Numbered from the stretch's first letter, positions 26,810-36,419 are shown. The stretch: DNA of 64,000 bases from Bacteroidetes bacterium GWF2_41_31 (GCA_001769215.1 MEOL01000032.1:173203-237202), one strand, 5' to 3'. A program made the numbers and translations. The notes: generated from the sequence alone by a model not told the origin.

Positions 26810-26857
26810 TCACAGCAAGCATTTCATTTTTTTATCACACAATTTTAAAAACGTATC

Positions 26858-29800
26858 ATGAGTACAATGAACAACGAAATACAAGAACCCAAGGAGAAGC
26901 AACTTGAACGTAACTTCTGGCTTTCAACCTGGGCCCTGAACAACAAAAACACAGTTTATCTGATCACGGTATTGACCATTATTTTCGGGTTTTATTCATA
27001 CGTGTCGATGCCCAAGGAGTTATTTCCCGATATCAACATCCCGACCATTATGGTGTCAACCATTTATCCCGGAAATCCACCCGTGGATATTGAGAACCTC
27101 ATTACCCGACCCTTGGAAAAAGAAATAGAGTCGGTAAAAGGAATCAAGAAATTGACAACCATATCGAGCCAGGATGCCTCAAGCGTGTTTGTGGAATTTC
27201 AAACCGATGTGGATATTAAAACCGCTCTACAGGATGTAAAAGACGCGGTGGACAAGACCAAGAGCGATTTGCCCAATGACTTGTTGGACGATCCCCTGGT
27301 TACAGATATTGATTTCTCCGAATTCCCGGTGATCAACATCAACCTGTCGGGAGACTACAGCGTGAGTGAGTTGAAAGATTTTGCCGAAGATCTGAAAGAT
27401 GAAACAGAGACCATTTCAGAAGTATCAAAAGTAGTAATCACAGGCATCACCGAACGCGAGGTTAAAATCAACCTCGATCCGTTTAAGATGGCTTCCTTAC
27501 AGGTAAGCTATGCTGATGTGGAAACGGCCATTTCGAGCGAGAATGTAAGCATGTCGGGAGGGGATGTAGGTTTGGGCAAGATTGACCGGTCCATCCGTAT
27601 TTTGGGTGAGTTTACCAATCCCAATCAAATGCTGGGTGTCATTGTTAAAAGTGAAGAAGGCCATATCGTGTATTTACGTGATATTGCCCAGGTGAGTTAT
27701 GGGTTTAAGGACCGCGACAGCTACGCCTATTTGGGCGGAAAACCAGTGGTTTCACTTCAGGTGGTGAAAAAGGGCGGTCAAAACCTGCTTTCCACGGTCG
27801 ACCAGGTAATGGATGTGCTCCACACGGGCCAAAAAAACGGGATGATTCCTGAAAACTTATCGGTTACCATCACCAGCGATCAGAGTGAAATGGTAAAAAT
27901 GCAAGTTAGCAACCTGGAAAACAGCATCATCCTTGGTGTAATCTTCGTTGTTTTTATTCTTTTTCTCTTCCTGGGAACACGGAACTCCCTCTTTGTTGGA
28001 TTTGCCATTCCGATGTCCATGTTCTTGTCCTTTATGATCATGGGGCTGATCGACTACCGCATCAACATGATCGTATTGTTTTCACTTATATTGGCGCTGG
28101 GCATGTTGGTGGATAACGCTATTGTGGTAACCGAAAATATTTACCGGTATGTACACATGGGTTATCCCGTAAAAGAAGCAGCACGTCAGGCCACGGGTGA
28201 GGTGGCCATACCGATTATTTCATCTACGGCCACTACCCTGGCGGCTTTTTTCCCTTTGCTCTTCTGGAAGAGTATCATGGGAGAGTTCATGTCGTATATG
28301 CCTTTAACGCTCATATTTGTGCTAACTGCCTCACTTATGGTGGCGTTGGTAATTATCCCGGTGTTGTTTACCGATTTTTATAAAAAAGGAGCTAATATTC
28401 AACTTCCCAATGTGAAACGCGGCATCATCCTGATTGGTGTTCTCATCGCTTTGTCTCTGATATTTTTTGCCGTCAAGGTGAACTGGGTTGGTACTTTATT
28501 GCTTATTTTCGCATTTATCGGCGTTCTCAATCTGCTGTTTTTGTCACGGCTTGCCATGTGGTTTCAAAACGTGTTTTTGGTATGGTTCGAAGGGTTCTAT
28601 GTGAGATTTGTCAGGTTCGCTATAACAACCTGGCACCCGCTGGCCCTGGTCATTGGTGTCTTTTTGTTGATGATTGTTACGATGGTATTTTATTTTGGTT
28701 CGAATCCAAAAGTGGATTTTTTCCCATCTACCGATCCCAAGTTAATTAATATTGTAGCCGAATTGCCCATTAGTACCAATGTAGATATTACCGATTCGGT
28801 GATGCGGGTAATCGAAGACAGGGTGAACGATGTGCTAAGGCCCAACATGGAAATCGTTGAGTCGGTGTTGACTTTGGCAGGGAAGGGTGCCGTGAGCGAA
28901 GATGATGGTTTTAGCGGACGTGGCGGCATGCCCAACCGGGGATTGGTTACGATTAATTTTGTTGATTTCAATGAGCGCGGGGGGAAGAGCACTTCCGAGA
29001 TAGAGAAACAACTGTCTGACGCGTTGGTTGGCATGTATCCCGGCATCACCATTTCGGTCGAAAAACAACGCAACGGCCCTCCTACCGGAAAACCAATTAA
29101 CCTGGAAATAAGTGGCCTCGATTTTCAAAAACTGTTGTTCCTTACCGATACCATCCGTGCCGTGTTTAACGAAGCCAACATACCGGGTATTGAAGCGCTT
29201 CACATTGACCTGGATGTTGGGAAACCTGAAATCCTGGTGAACATCGACCGTGAAAAAGCCCGCCGGTTTGGCTTGTCGACCGGGCAAATTGCCGAAGCCT
29301 TGCGCACTTCACTTTTCGGAAAAGAAATTTCGGATTTCAAAGACGGGGAGGATGAATATAAGATTGTGGTGCGCCTCGACGAGAGATATCGCGACAACCT
29401 GGCCGATTTAATTAACCAGCGGATTACTTTTCGCAACCAATCTTCAGGTAAAATTGTTCAGGTGCCCATCTCGGCTGTTGCCGAATTTGAATACAGTTCA
29501 ACCTATGGAGCTATTTCGAGGAAAGACCGCAACCGCATGATTACCATCTATTCCAATGTAATTGAGGGATATAATGCCAACGAAATCAATCAGGAATTGA
29601 AAAAGATCATGGTCGGTTTTGAGATGCCTGCCGGGTACAAGTACGTGTTTACCGGAGAACAGGAAGAACAAGCCGAGTCGATGTCGTTTCTCTCAATGGC
29701 CATGCTGATCGCTCTGGCGTTGATCACCCTCATCCTGGTTACACAGTTTAACTCGCTTGTGAAGCCGGCCATCATTATGTTTACCGTATTGATGAGTACC

Positions 29801-30295
29801 ATTGGTGTATTTGGGGGGCTTGCTACTTTTAAAATGGATTTTGTAGTCATCATGACCGGCGTAGGCATTGTTTCGTTGGCCGGAGTGGTGGTCAACAATG
29901 GCATTGTATTAATCGATTACATCGGACTGGTTAAACTGAGAAGAAAAGAGAAACTGGGTATTGCCCCGGAAGACGACTTGCCCATGGATGAAGCCATGAA
30001 CTGTATTATTGAAGCCGGAAAAACCCGCCTGCGCCCGGTGTTACTTACCGCCATCACTACCGTTTTGGGATTAATGCCCCTGGCCGTTGGATTAAACATC
30101 GACTTTATCTCATTCTTCAACACCTTTAATCCCGACATTTATTTCGGAGGCGACAACGCCGTGTTCTGGGCTCCCATGAGCTGGACGGTGATCTTTGGTC
30201 TGACCTTTGCTACCTTCCTGACGCTGGTCATTGTTCCTTCGATGTACCAATTGCTGTATTCTGCTAAAGTACATTGGTTTACAAGGAAAAAGTAA
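26858..30295 (+). CDS. RND-family efflux permease with altered proton-relay residues
   Basis: At 1145 residues it is longer than AcrB (about 1050). It has the usual two-fold repeat: TM1 near 35-55, a large porter loop, a TM2-6 block, a second loop, and a TM8-12 block ending near 1135. About 70 extra residues (roughly 515-585) form two more hydrophobic segments and a link in the middle. In TM4 the sequence is GMLVDNAIVV, so D419 is present but the second relay aspartate of AcrB is N420. In TM10 VVNNGIVLIDY has N1013 where AcrB has lysine. It exports unknown compounds with the adjacent adaptor and TolC. A terminator follows. Confidence 0.92.
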   Translation: MSTMNNEIQEPKEKQLERNFWLSTWALNNKNTVYLITVLTIIFGFYSYVSMPKELFPDINIPTIMVSTIYPGNPPVDIENLITRPLEKEIESVKGIKKLTTISSQDASSVFVEFQTDVDIKTALQDVKDAVDKTKSDLPNDLLDDPLVTDIDFSEFPVININLSGDYSVSELKDFAEDLKDETETISEVSKVVITGITEREVKINLDPFKMASLQVSYADVETAISSENVSMSGGDVGLGKIDRSIRILGEFTNPNQMLGVIVKSEEGHIVYLRDIAQVSYGFKDRDSYAYLGGKPVVSLQVVKKGGQNLLSTVDQVMDVLHTGQKNGMIPENLSVTITSDQSEMVKMQVSNLENSIILGVIFVVFILFLFLGTRNSLFVGFAIPMSMFLSFMIMGLIDYRINMIVLFSLILALGMLVDNAIVVTENIYRYVHMGYPVKEAARQATGEVAIPIISSTATTLAAFFPLLFWKSIMGEFMSYMPLTLIFVLTASLMVALVIIPVLFTDFYKKGANIQLPNVKRGIILIGVLIALSLIFFAVKVNWVGTLLLIFAFIGVLNLLFLSRLAMWFQNVFLVWFEGFYVRFVRFAITTWHPLALVIGVFLLMIVTMVFYFGSNPKVDFFPSTDPKLINIVAELPISTNVDITDSVMRVIEDRVNDVLRPNMEIVESVLTLAGKGAVSEDDGFSGRGGMPNRGLVTINFVDFNERGGKSTSEIEKQLSDALVGMYPGITISVEKQRNGPPTGKPINLEISGLDFQKLLFLTDTIRAVFNEANIPGIEALHIDLDVGKPEILVNIDREKARRFGLSTGQIAEALRTSLFGKEISDFKDGEDEYKIVVRLDERYRDNLADLINQRITFRNQSSGKIVQVPISAVAEFEYSSTYGAISRKDRNRMITIYSNVIEGYNANEINQELKKIMVGFEMPAGYKYVFTGEQEEQAESMSFLSMAMLIALALITLILVTQFNSLVKPAIIMFTVLMSTIGVFGGLATFKMDFVVIMTGVGIVSLAGVVVNNGIVLIDYIGLVKLRRKEKLGIAPEDDLPMDEAMNCIIEAGKTRLRPVLLTAITTVLGLMPLAVGLNIDFISFFNTFNPDIYFGGDNAVFWAPMSWTVIFGLTFATFLTLVIVPSMYQLLYSAKVHWFTRKK

Positions 30296-30313
30296 ATTGG
30301 AAGTAAACTAACA

Positions 30314-30349
30314 AGAGCAGCAGGGTGAAAATTCTGCTGCTTTTTTTTG
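30314..30349 (+). terminator. Rho-independent terminator of the efflux operon
   Basis: An 8-bp stem AGCAGCAG/CTGCTGCT (30316-30323 with 30334-30341) with a 10-nt loop, followed by eight T residues. Confidence 0.85.
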
Positions 30350-30393
30350 TTTTACCTTTTGCAGGTACTGTACGTTGCAACCACCAAAAAACC

Positions 30394-30401
30394 TATATTT
30401 G
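30394..30401 (+). promoter_or_regulatory. -7 promoter box for the TonB-CTD/TPR gene
   Basis: TATATTTG, 35 bp before the ATG at 30437, with a TTG at 30375-30377 giving a 16-bp spacer. Confidence 0.55.
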
Positions 30402-30436
30402 CTTGAAACTAATTCAAAACAGCATTCATTTGACAG

Positions 30437-31273
30437 ATGAAAAATTCGGCTTTTTTGTTGATACTACTCATTACCACAGCGGTATATGGTCAGACGGGAG
30501 ATGAAATGCCTGCCTATAAAGGTGGTATACAGTCGCTTATTGATTTTATATCAAAAAACATTAAATATCCTGAACATGCCAGGGACCTTAAAATTCAGGG
30601 TCGTGTTGTGGTTAATTTTATAGTAGAAACAGATGGCACAGTTACAAATATCAGCCTTGTTGAGGGAATTGGTGGAGGATGTGATGCAGAAGCCATGCGG
30701 GTTATTGGTCTAACCAGTGGCAACTGGTTTCCGGGTAGGCAGGATGGTGAACTCATCAGGGTTTCATATAATGCCCCCGTCAAATTTACACTAAATGAGG
30801 AACCGGTGAATTCTGCTACGGAGTTCAACAAAGGAGTTGATTTTATGAGGGCGGAAAATTATGAAGAGGCAATTAGGGCATTCGATTTAGCTTTGCAGCA
30901 AGATGAATACTGTAATAAATGCATATATTCCAGGGGATTAAGTAAATTTTTAATGGGCGATTTTAAAAATGCCATCCTTGATTTGGAACTGGCTTTAAAG
31001 CACAATTACGCTAAAAAAGACATTTATCCCAAACTGACTGAAGCCTATATGAAAGTAGGAAACGACTTTTTAGCGGAAAACAAATATTCCAGAGCCATTG
31101 TCATGTATTCAAAGGCACTGAGTTTTACTCCAAACGAAATCAATGTCCTCAACAACAGGGCCAACGCCTATTTTTATCTGGGAGAAAAAGAAAAAGCCTG
31201 CGATGACTGGAATCACATTAAAAAACTTGGTTCCACCGAAGTGGATAATCTCCTGAAAGCATATTGCGAATAG
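30437..31273 (+). CDS. Secreted protein with TonB C-terminal domain and TPR repeats
   Basis: The 278-residue protein has a cleavable signal peptide (about 1-18, ending AVYGQ). A TonB C-terminal domain (about 24-118) follows, with YPEHARDLKIQGRVVVNFIV, EGIGGGCDAEAMRVI and the final PVKFTL strand. Residues 128-275 form TPR repeats (YEEAIRAFDLALQQ, then YSRAIVMYSKALSFTPNEINVLNNRANAYFYLGE). Classical TonB has an inner-membrane anchor and a Pro-rich spanner; both are absent here, so it should be free in the periplasm and cannot transduce energy alone. It may be a binding or assembly factor. A lone gene. Confidence 0.8.
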   Translation: MKNSAFLLILLITTAVYGQTGDEMPAYKGGIQSLIDFISKNIKYPEHARDLKIQGRVVVNFIVETDGTVTNISLVEGIGGGCDAEAMRVIGLTSGNWFPGRQDGELIRVSYNAPVKFTLNEEPVNSATEFNKGVDFMRAENYEEAIRAFDLALQQDEYCNKCIYSRGLSKFLMGDFKNAILDLELALKHNYAKKDIYPKLTEAYMKVGNDFLAENKYSRAIVMYSKALSFTPNEINVLNNRANAYFYLGEKEKACDDWNHIKKLGSTEVDNLLKAYCE

Positions 31274-31362
31274 CTATCGGATGAATACATGATTCCACTT
31301 TCATTTTTCAGATTGATTATTTTATTCTAAATTTGACAGCATCAACTGATTAGAAAATTCAA

Positions 31363-32361
31363 ATGAACCAAAAAGTAATCATCCTGTTGTTATTTGTTTC
31401 TGCGGGTTTGTTGTCGGCTTGTACTAAAACCGGGGATGATGATTTGCCCGCTGATATTCCTGTTGCTGACTTTGATAAAACCTGGTCGGTGGTGGATGAG
31501 TGGTATCCGTATCTGGAATACAAAAAAATCGATTGGGATCAGGTTTACGATGTCTATTACCCGCAAATTACCTCCTCCCATGTGGATGAATATCTGCCGG
31601 TGATTAATCAAATGCTACTTGAATTAAAAGACGGTCACGTGGGTGTATACCTCACCAATGGTACGGTATGGGGCTATCGCACTCCCCGTCAGATAAAGGA
31701 TGAAAACAGTTTCGATTTTTCCGTTACCGAAAAATATCTTACAGAAGCGGTCCATTCATTGGAAAACGGTAAACTTCAATATGGGTTGATCTCTGAGATT
31801 GGTTATATCCGGATTTCTACTTTTTCGGGGTATGGAGGCCTGGTCAACATGGATGTGATATTTCATGAGTTGCGCAATACCTCAGGCCTGATTATCGACG
31901 TACGACACAATGGAGGAGGCAACAGTGAAAATGCAGGTTTTGTGGTTTCGAGGTGTATTCAGGAACCGCTTCCAACTCCCGGATGGACAGAAAAGGGCTT
32001 GTTTAAAAACGGGCCTACATTACAACCCAACCTGACCGACAATTATTCAAATACCATCGTGGTTTTGGTAAATGGCAAATCGTTTAGTACCACCGAACAT
32101 TTTATCATGTGGATGCAACAAACCGAAAAAACTACCATTGTTGGAGATACTACCGGGGGTGGTTCCGGAAATCCATTGATGTTTTCATTGCCCAGTGGCA
32201 ACCAGATCAGGGTGAGTACCCGTTTTTTTTACAGATACGATGGCGAACCCATCGAATGCAATGGCATTGTACCCGATATCCTCGTGGGGCAAAATGCCTC
32301 TGATATACAGGCCGGAACCGACAAGCAACTGGAAGCTGCCCTGGAGTTCCTGCAAAAATGA
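31363..32361 (+). CDS. S41-family peptidase, lipoprotein
   Basis: The 332-residue protein starts with a lipoprotein signal (C20, in LLSACTK). The S41 protease core covers about 130-310: YIRISTFSGYGG, LIIDVRHNGGGN and the active-site region VNGKSFSTTEHF, followed by GDTTGGGSGNPLMFSLPSGNQIRVS. The serine is probably the second one in KSFST. No PDZ domain is evident between the N-terminal region and the core, as in the TSP-like subset of Bacteroidota. It is expected to be membrane-attached and to degrade or trim exported proteins. A -7 box TAAATTTG lies at 31328-31335. Confidence 0.83.
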   Translation: MNQKVIILLLFVSAGLLSACTKTGDDDLPADIPVADFDKTWSVVDEWYPYLEYKKIDWDQVYDVYYPQITSSHVDEYLPVINQMLLELKDGHVGVYLTNGTVWGYRTPRQIKDENSFDFSVTEKYLTEAVHSLENGKLQYGLISEIGYIRISTFSGYGGLVNMDVIFHELRNTSGLIIDVRHNGGGNSENAGFVVSRCIQEPLPTPGWTEKGLFKNGPTLQPNLTDNYSNTIVVLVNGKSFSTTEHFIMWMQQTEKTTIVGDTTGGGSGNPLMFSLPSGNQIRVSTRFFYRYDGEPIECNGIVPDILVGQNASDIQAGTDKQLEAALEFLQK

Positions 32362-32614
32362 AATGGATTTCCAAACAGGGAAATCCTGAAAAATGCCGGT
32401 AGGCCGTCGGGCTTATTTGAGATTTGAGGTAGCTTTCTCTGGATTTTTGTTCCCAATTAGTCTATCTTTGACCCTTCAACATACTGACCGGAAACGACTA
32501 AAATTGACCATGTATGCGAAAGAACCTTATTTTCCTGCTATTTTGTCCTTTCAGAGTCTTCTCTCCTAACAGAATTCCCTACCTAAATCTAAACACCACT
32601 AAAACTTAATTCCC

Positions 32615-33139
32615 ATGAAAACTTCAATGACACGTTTTGCCCTTTTCCTTCTGACTGCTGTTTTGATGACTGCTTGTAACAATATGGACACAACCATTCT
32701 TCCTGAAAAGGCAAAAGCCGAAAAGGAACTGGTGGCTGCAAATAACCAGTTTTATGCAGCACTCAATGCCCTGTTTGTAGGTGATTTGGTACCGATGAAT
32801 GCAATTTGGTCGCACGGCGACGACATTTCCGATATGGGCCCCTTTGGCGGCCGGCTTGAAGGATGGAAGAAGGTGAGTGAAGAGTTTCAAAAAGAAGCCG
32901 GAATGAAGCTGGGTGGAAGAGTGGAGTGTAAAGATTTGCTCGTTTATGCCGGAACCGACGTGGGTTATACTGTATGCACCGAAGAAGGCGAAAATATGAT
33001 CGCCGATGGTAAAGCCGTGAAGGTAAAATTCAGGGCGACCAATATTTTCCGGATTGAAAAAGGTCAGTGGAAGATGATTCATCACCACACCGACCTTTCG
33101 GTTCCTTTAATGGAAAACACCGGCAATTCAGTTGAATAA
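32615..33139 (+). CDS. NTF2-like (SnoaL/DUF4440) lipoprotein
   Basis: The 174-residue protein has a lipoprotein signal (C21, in LMTACNN) and a single NTF2-like cone fold. It shows WSHGDDISDMGPFGGRLEGW at about 68-87, a hydrophobic strand pair in the middle, and IFRIEKGQWKMIHHHTDLSVP near the end, which is typical of the SnoaL-like group. Members bind small molecules or have enzymatic roles; none is assigned here. A box TATCTTTG lies at 32463-32470, so the transcript may have a long leader of about 140 bp. Confidence 0.78.
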   Translation: MKTSMTRFALFLLTAVLMTACNNMDTTILPEKAKAEKELVAANNQFYAALNALFVGDLVPMNAIWSHGDDISDMGPFGGRLEGWKKVSEEFQKEAGMKLGGRVECKDLLVYAGTDVGYTVCTEEGENMIADGKAVKVKFRATNIFRIEKGQWKMIHHHTDLSVPLMENTGNSVE

Positions 33140-33221
33140 TGATGACAAGATGTAAGTAAATGTTTTTGAACGGTTTGTAGTTCAAATCTTCCAAAAACCA
33201 GTTGTGCTATGGATTTTGGTT

Positions 33222-34139
33222 TTACCCGTTGATAAAAATCCCTTTAATAATATCCTGGGCCATGCGTGGATTTTCCTTTAAACGACGGGTGCTGTAGGCA
33301 AACCATTTTTCGCCGAAAGGCACATACACGCGCATGCGGTAACCCTTTTCGATAATGGATTGACGCAACGACGGGGTTACTCCATACAACATCTGGAACT
33401 CACATTTTTCCTTTGGAATCTTGTATTTTTCAATAAGCAGGTAGGCGCCTTCTACTAGTTTTGAATCATGGGTGGCGATGCCGGGATAAATGCCTTTTTG
33501 GAACATGTATTCCAGGTCTTCGAGATAATGCTGGTTGATTTGCTCGTATTTTTTGTAAGCAATTTTCTCGGGCTCTACATAAATTCCTTTGCACAAACGG
33601 TAGTTTACCGGCAACTCTTTGGTATTCAAATCCAACATGTTTTCGATGTCCTGGCGCGTACGTTTAAGATAGGCCTGAAGCACCAATCCTACGTTTTGTG
33701 GAAACTCGGCTTTAAGCCTTCTGAAGAGTTTGATTTCCATATCCACACACTGCGAGTCCTCCATGTCGATTCGGACAAAATTGTTGTACGAAGCGGCTTT
33801 CTTCACAATTTCACGGATATTCTTATAACAGGCTTCCTCATCAATAAGCAAACCAAACATGGTAGGTTTCAACGAGTAGTTGCCATTGATGTCCTGTTTT
33901 TGTACATTTTCGATGATCCCCAGGTATTCATCTTTGTTTTGTTTGGCTTCATCCAATCTGGTAATAAACTCACCCAACAAGTCAATGGTTACCATGGCTC
34001 CCTGGCTGTTTAATTCTTTTGATATCCGGATGGCATTGTCGATGGTTTTGCCTGCAATATATTTTTTCGAAAAAACCCATACCAGGCTTTTGGGCATAAA
34101 CGGTAGTATGGCAGCGATGATTCGATTAAAAAACATCAT
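33222..34139 (-). CDS. putA: Proline dehydrogenase
   Basis: The protein has 305 residues from the chosen ATG. It is a single-domain PRODH barrel with NYSLKPTMFGL, FVRIDMEDSQ, LQAYLKRTRQD, YRLCKGIYVEP and the C-terminal FQMLYGVTP with RMRVYVPFGEKWFAYSTRRLKEN, which holds the proline- and FAD-binding arginines. It oxidises proline to pyrroline-5-carboxylate and passes electrons to the quinone pool via FAD. The frame is open to 34166, but a -7 box overlaps that codon, so the MM start at 34139/34136 is used. No pyrroline-5-carboxylate dehydrogenase gene is next to it. Confidence 0.9.
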   Translation of the reverse strand: MMFFNRIIAAILPFMPKSLVWVFSKKYIAGKTIDNAIRISKELNSQGAMVTIDLLGEFITRLDEAKQNKDEYLGIIENVQKQDINGNYSLKPTMFGLLIDEEACYKNIREIVKKAASYNNFVRIDMEDSQCVDMEIKLFRRLKAEFPQNVGLVLQAYLKRTRQDIENMLDLNTKELPVNYRLCKGIYVEPEKIAYKKYEQINQHYLEDLEYMFQKGIYPGIATHDSKLVEGAYLLIEKYKIPKEKCEFQMLYGVTPSLRQSIIEKGYRMRVYVPFGEKWFAYSTRRLKENPRMAQDIIKGIFING

Positions 34140-34163
34140 AATGTTTAAGATTAAAGTTTGTGG

Positions 34164-34171
34164 CAAATTTA
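34164..34171 (-). promoter_or_regulatory. -7 promoter box for proline dehydrogenase
   Basis: Minus-strand TAAATTTG. It overlaps the upstream alternative start codon at 34166, so that codon cannot be in the transcript. The ATG at 34139 lies 24 bp downstream of the box. Confidence 0.6.
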
Positions 34172-34396
34172 GCCTTTAATACGGTAGTAAAATCAGTCGG
34201 TTATCAATTTATAGAGCATCAAAACAAAATTGCAATCAATTGTATAACAGTAAACTATCCTCCAAATATAGAAGATGGTTTCTGTTTTTTCTTGATACTT
34301 AAGCAATTGCTGTTAATTATTTCACATTTAAATTACCTATCCTTCATCCCGGTGAGGTAAATTTTAAAATTGTTTGTATATCAAAAGAATAATGAT

Positions 34397-34404
34397 TATT
34401 TTTG
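34397..34404 (+). promoter_or_regulatory. -7 promoter box for yceD-rpmF
   Basis: TATTTTTG followed by CCGCCCG, ending 19 bp before the ATG at 34424. It rules out the TTG start at 34370. Confidence 0.6.
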
Positions 34405-34423
34405 CCGCCCGATTTTAGATGGC

Positions 34424-34939
34424 ATGAAGAGGATGTTGGATTATATTATTCCTGTACAAGGGCTAAGTCTTGGGAAACATCAGTATGTTTTTGAAATCGG
34501 GGAATCGTTCTTAAAGCATTTTGAATTATTAGAAGTTGAGCACGGGCATGTAACCGTTGAAGTAACAATGAACAGGGAGTCGAGTTTGATTGATTTTTCT
34601 TTCAAGCTGAACGGCGAACTCGAACTGCCATGCGACAGGTGTCTCGACTTGTTTAATTGCCCGGTGAGTGGTGAATTCAGGCTCATTTTGAAATACGGCG
34701 AAGCCTATGATGAGATATCCGACGAAGTAGTCGTGATTCCTGCCCAGGAAAGCCGCATCGATCTGAGTCAGTACTTTTATGAATACATCAATTTGATGAT
34801 TCCTCTGCAAAAAATGCATCCGGATGATGACCAGGGCAACAGTACCTGCAACAAAGAAATGATAGAAAGACTTAACACCCTCCTACGACATGAGGAAGAT
34901 CCAAGGTGGGATTCGTTAAAAGACATAGAATTTGAGTAG
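34424..34939 (+). CDS. yceD: YceD family (DUF177) protein
   Basis: The protein has 171 residues from the ATG at 34424; a second ATG is at 34433. It carries the family motif ELPCDRCLDLFNCPVSGEFRLILKYG (about 65-90) with two cysteines three residues apart, and a conserved YFYEYINLMIPL helix later. YceD is linked to rpmF in most bacteria and has been connected with rRNA processing or ribosome assembly. Here it lies 34 bp before rpmF in the same orientation. Confidence 0.88.
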   Translation: MKRMLDYIIPVQGLSLGKHQYVFEIGESFLKHFELLEVEHGHVTVEVTMNRESSLIDFSFKLNGELELPCDRCLDLFNCPVSGEFRLILKYGEAYDEISDEVVVIPAQESRIDLSQYFYEYINLMIPLQKMHPDDDQGNSTCNKEMIERLNTLLRHEEDPRWDSLKDIEFE

Positions 34940-34973
34940 CATACATATAAAATAACCATAAAGGAATCATAAA

Positions 34974-35162
34974 ATGGCACATCCTAAACACAAAATTTCG
35001 AAAACCAGAAGAGACAAAAGAAGAACTCATTATAAAGCAGAGGCTCCTCAACTGGCCACCTGTCCTACTACTGGTACTGTGCATATTTACCATCGCGCTT
35101 ATTTTGTTGATGGCGATTTGTACTACAAAGGAAAAATGATAGTTGAACACGCTAAGGCATAA
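34974..35162 (+). CDS. rpmF: 50S ribosomal protein L32
   Basis: The 62-residue basic protein begins [21 protein letters not shown], the typical L32 N-terminus, and ends [13 protein letters not shown]. The zinc-binding cysteine quartet of some L32 proteins is reduced to one C in LATCPTTG, so this is a zinc-independent form. It is a structural component of the large ribosomal subunit. It follows yceD, and a rho-independent terminator at 35232-35265 ends the unit before fabH. Confidence 0.95.
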   Translation: MAHPKHKISKTRRDKRRTHYKAEAPQLATCPTTGTVHIYHRAYFVDGDLYYKGKMIVEHAKA

Positions 35163-35231
35163 CAGTATTTGGCTCTTTAATTGGTGCAACGGTACTTTCC
35201 GGTTTAGGGAAGAAGACTGGCTAAAAGGGAT

Positions 35232-35265
35232 CTCCTGATAACTACCTGTTACCAGGAGTTTTTTT
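35232..35265 (+). terminator. Rho-independent terminator after rpmF
   Basis: CTCCTGATAAC at 35232-35242 pairs with GTTACCAGGAG at 35248-35258 (one mismatch), followed by seven T residues. It separates rpmF from the fabH promoter. Confidence 0.85.
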
Positions 35266-35310
35266 ATAGTAGTGTAGGTTTAGACATGTGTTAATTAATT
35301 AACACAAAAT

Positions 35311-35338
35311 TTGGTTCTGTCAAAAATTAATACCTTTG
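35311..35338 (+). promoter_or_regulatory. Full promoter for fabH (TTG, 17-bp spacer, TACCTTTG)
   Basis: TTG at 35311-35313 and TACCTTTG at 35331-35338 match both halves of the Bacteroidota consensus with a 17-bp spacer. Transcription should begin near 35343, 25 bp before the ATG at 35368. The apparent TTG start codon at 35311 is the -33 element itself. Confidence 0.75.
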
Positions 35339-35367
35339 CGGTCGCAAAATTTGAAAAAAACGTTATT

Positions 35368-36366
35368 ATGGGGAAAATCACAGCGGCAATTACAGGAATA
35401 CAAGGTTGGGTTCCGGAAGATGTGTTAACGAATAAAGATTTTGAAAAAATGGTCGATACCACTGAAGAGTGGATCATGACCCGTACCGGTATCAAAGAAC
35501 GTCACATCCAGAAAGGTGAAGGAAAAGCAACCTCGGATATGGCAGTTGAAGCTGTTAAAGGGTTGCTGAAAAAAACCAATACAAAACCTGAAGAAGTTGA
35601 GTTGCTTATTTGCGCAACTGTTACCCCGGACATGATACATCCGGCAACCGCCAATATTATCAGCGATAAAGTTGGAATAAAAAATGCCTTTAGTTTTGAT
35701 ATGAATGCCGCTTGTTCGGGATTTTTGTTTGCGCTGGTAACGGCTTCAAAATTTATCGAAACAGGTGGATACAAAAAAATTATTGTTGTCGGAGCCGATA
35801 AAATGTCATCAATAACCGATTATACTGACAGAACAACTTGTGTTTTATTTGGTGATGCGGCAGGTGCCGTCATGCTGGAGCCAAGTACAGAAGGATTTGG
35901 TATACTGGATTCTTCCACTCATGCAGATGGATCGGGCCGCATTTATCTTCATCAAAAAGCCGGAGGCTCACTTAAACCTGCCAGCCATGAAACTGTGGAT
36001 GCACACGAGCATTTTATCTATCAGGAAGGCCAGGCCGTATTTAAATTCGCGGTAACCCGCATGGCAGACGTAGCCGCTGAAATCATGGAACGAAACCACC
36101 TTACCTCGGACGACATCGCTTACCTGGTTCCACATCAGGCCAACATGCGCATTATCGATGCCACTGCCAGAAGGATGGGCATCAACAAAGACAAGGTCAT
36201 GATCAATATCGAAAAATATGGAAATACCACCAACGCTACCATTCCCATGTGTTTATACGAATGGGAGGATAAACTGAAAAAAGGGGACAACCTGATTTTG
36301 GCTGCCTTTGGAGGAGGCTTTACCTGGGGCTCTATTTACCTTAAATGGGCCTATGATGCCAAATAA
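35368..36366 (+). CDS. fabH: Beta-ketoacyl-ACP synthase III
   Basis: The protein has 332 residues from the ATG at 35368. It has the KAS III fold with the catalytic triad C116 (NAACSGF), H256 (VPHQANMRI) and N286 (YGNTTNA). It condenses acetyl-CoA with malonyl-ACP to start fatty-acid synthesis. Often plsX lies between rpmF and fabH; here plsX is absent and fabH has its own promoter and terminator. It could also serve the specialised ACP at 12279, but the position next to rpmF indicates the housekeeping enzyme. Confidence 0.96.
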   Translation: MGKITAAITGIQGWVPEDVLTNKDFEKMVDTTEEWIMTRTGIKERHIQKGEGKATSDMAVEAVKGLLKKTNTKPEEVELLICATVTPDMIHPATANIISDKVGIKNAFSFDMNAACSGFLFALVTASKFIETGGYKKIIVVGADKMSSITDYTDRTTCVLFGDAAGAVMLEPSTEGFGILDSSTHADGSGRIYLHQKAGGSLKPASHETVDAHEHFIYQEGQAVFKFAVTRMADVAAEIMERNHLTSDDIAYLVPHQANMRIIDATARRMGINKDKVMINIEKYGNTTNATIPMCLYEWEDKLKKGDNLILAAFGGGFTWGSIYLKWAYDAK

Positions 36367-36391
36367 GGTCAATGTTAAATCAATTCTAAAA

Positions 36392-36419
36392 AGTCGTGTA
36401 TTTACACGGCTTTTTTTTT
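36392..36419 (+). terminator. Rho-independent terminator after fabH
   Basis: A stem AGTCGTGTA/TACACGGCT (one G-T pair) with a very short loop is followed by nine T residues, starting 26 bp after the fabH stop. Confidence 0.85.
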
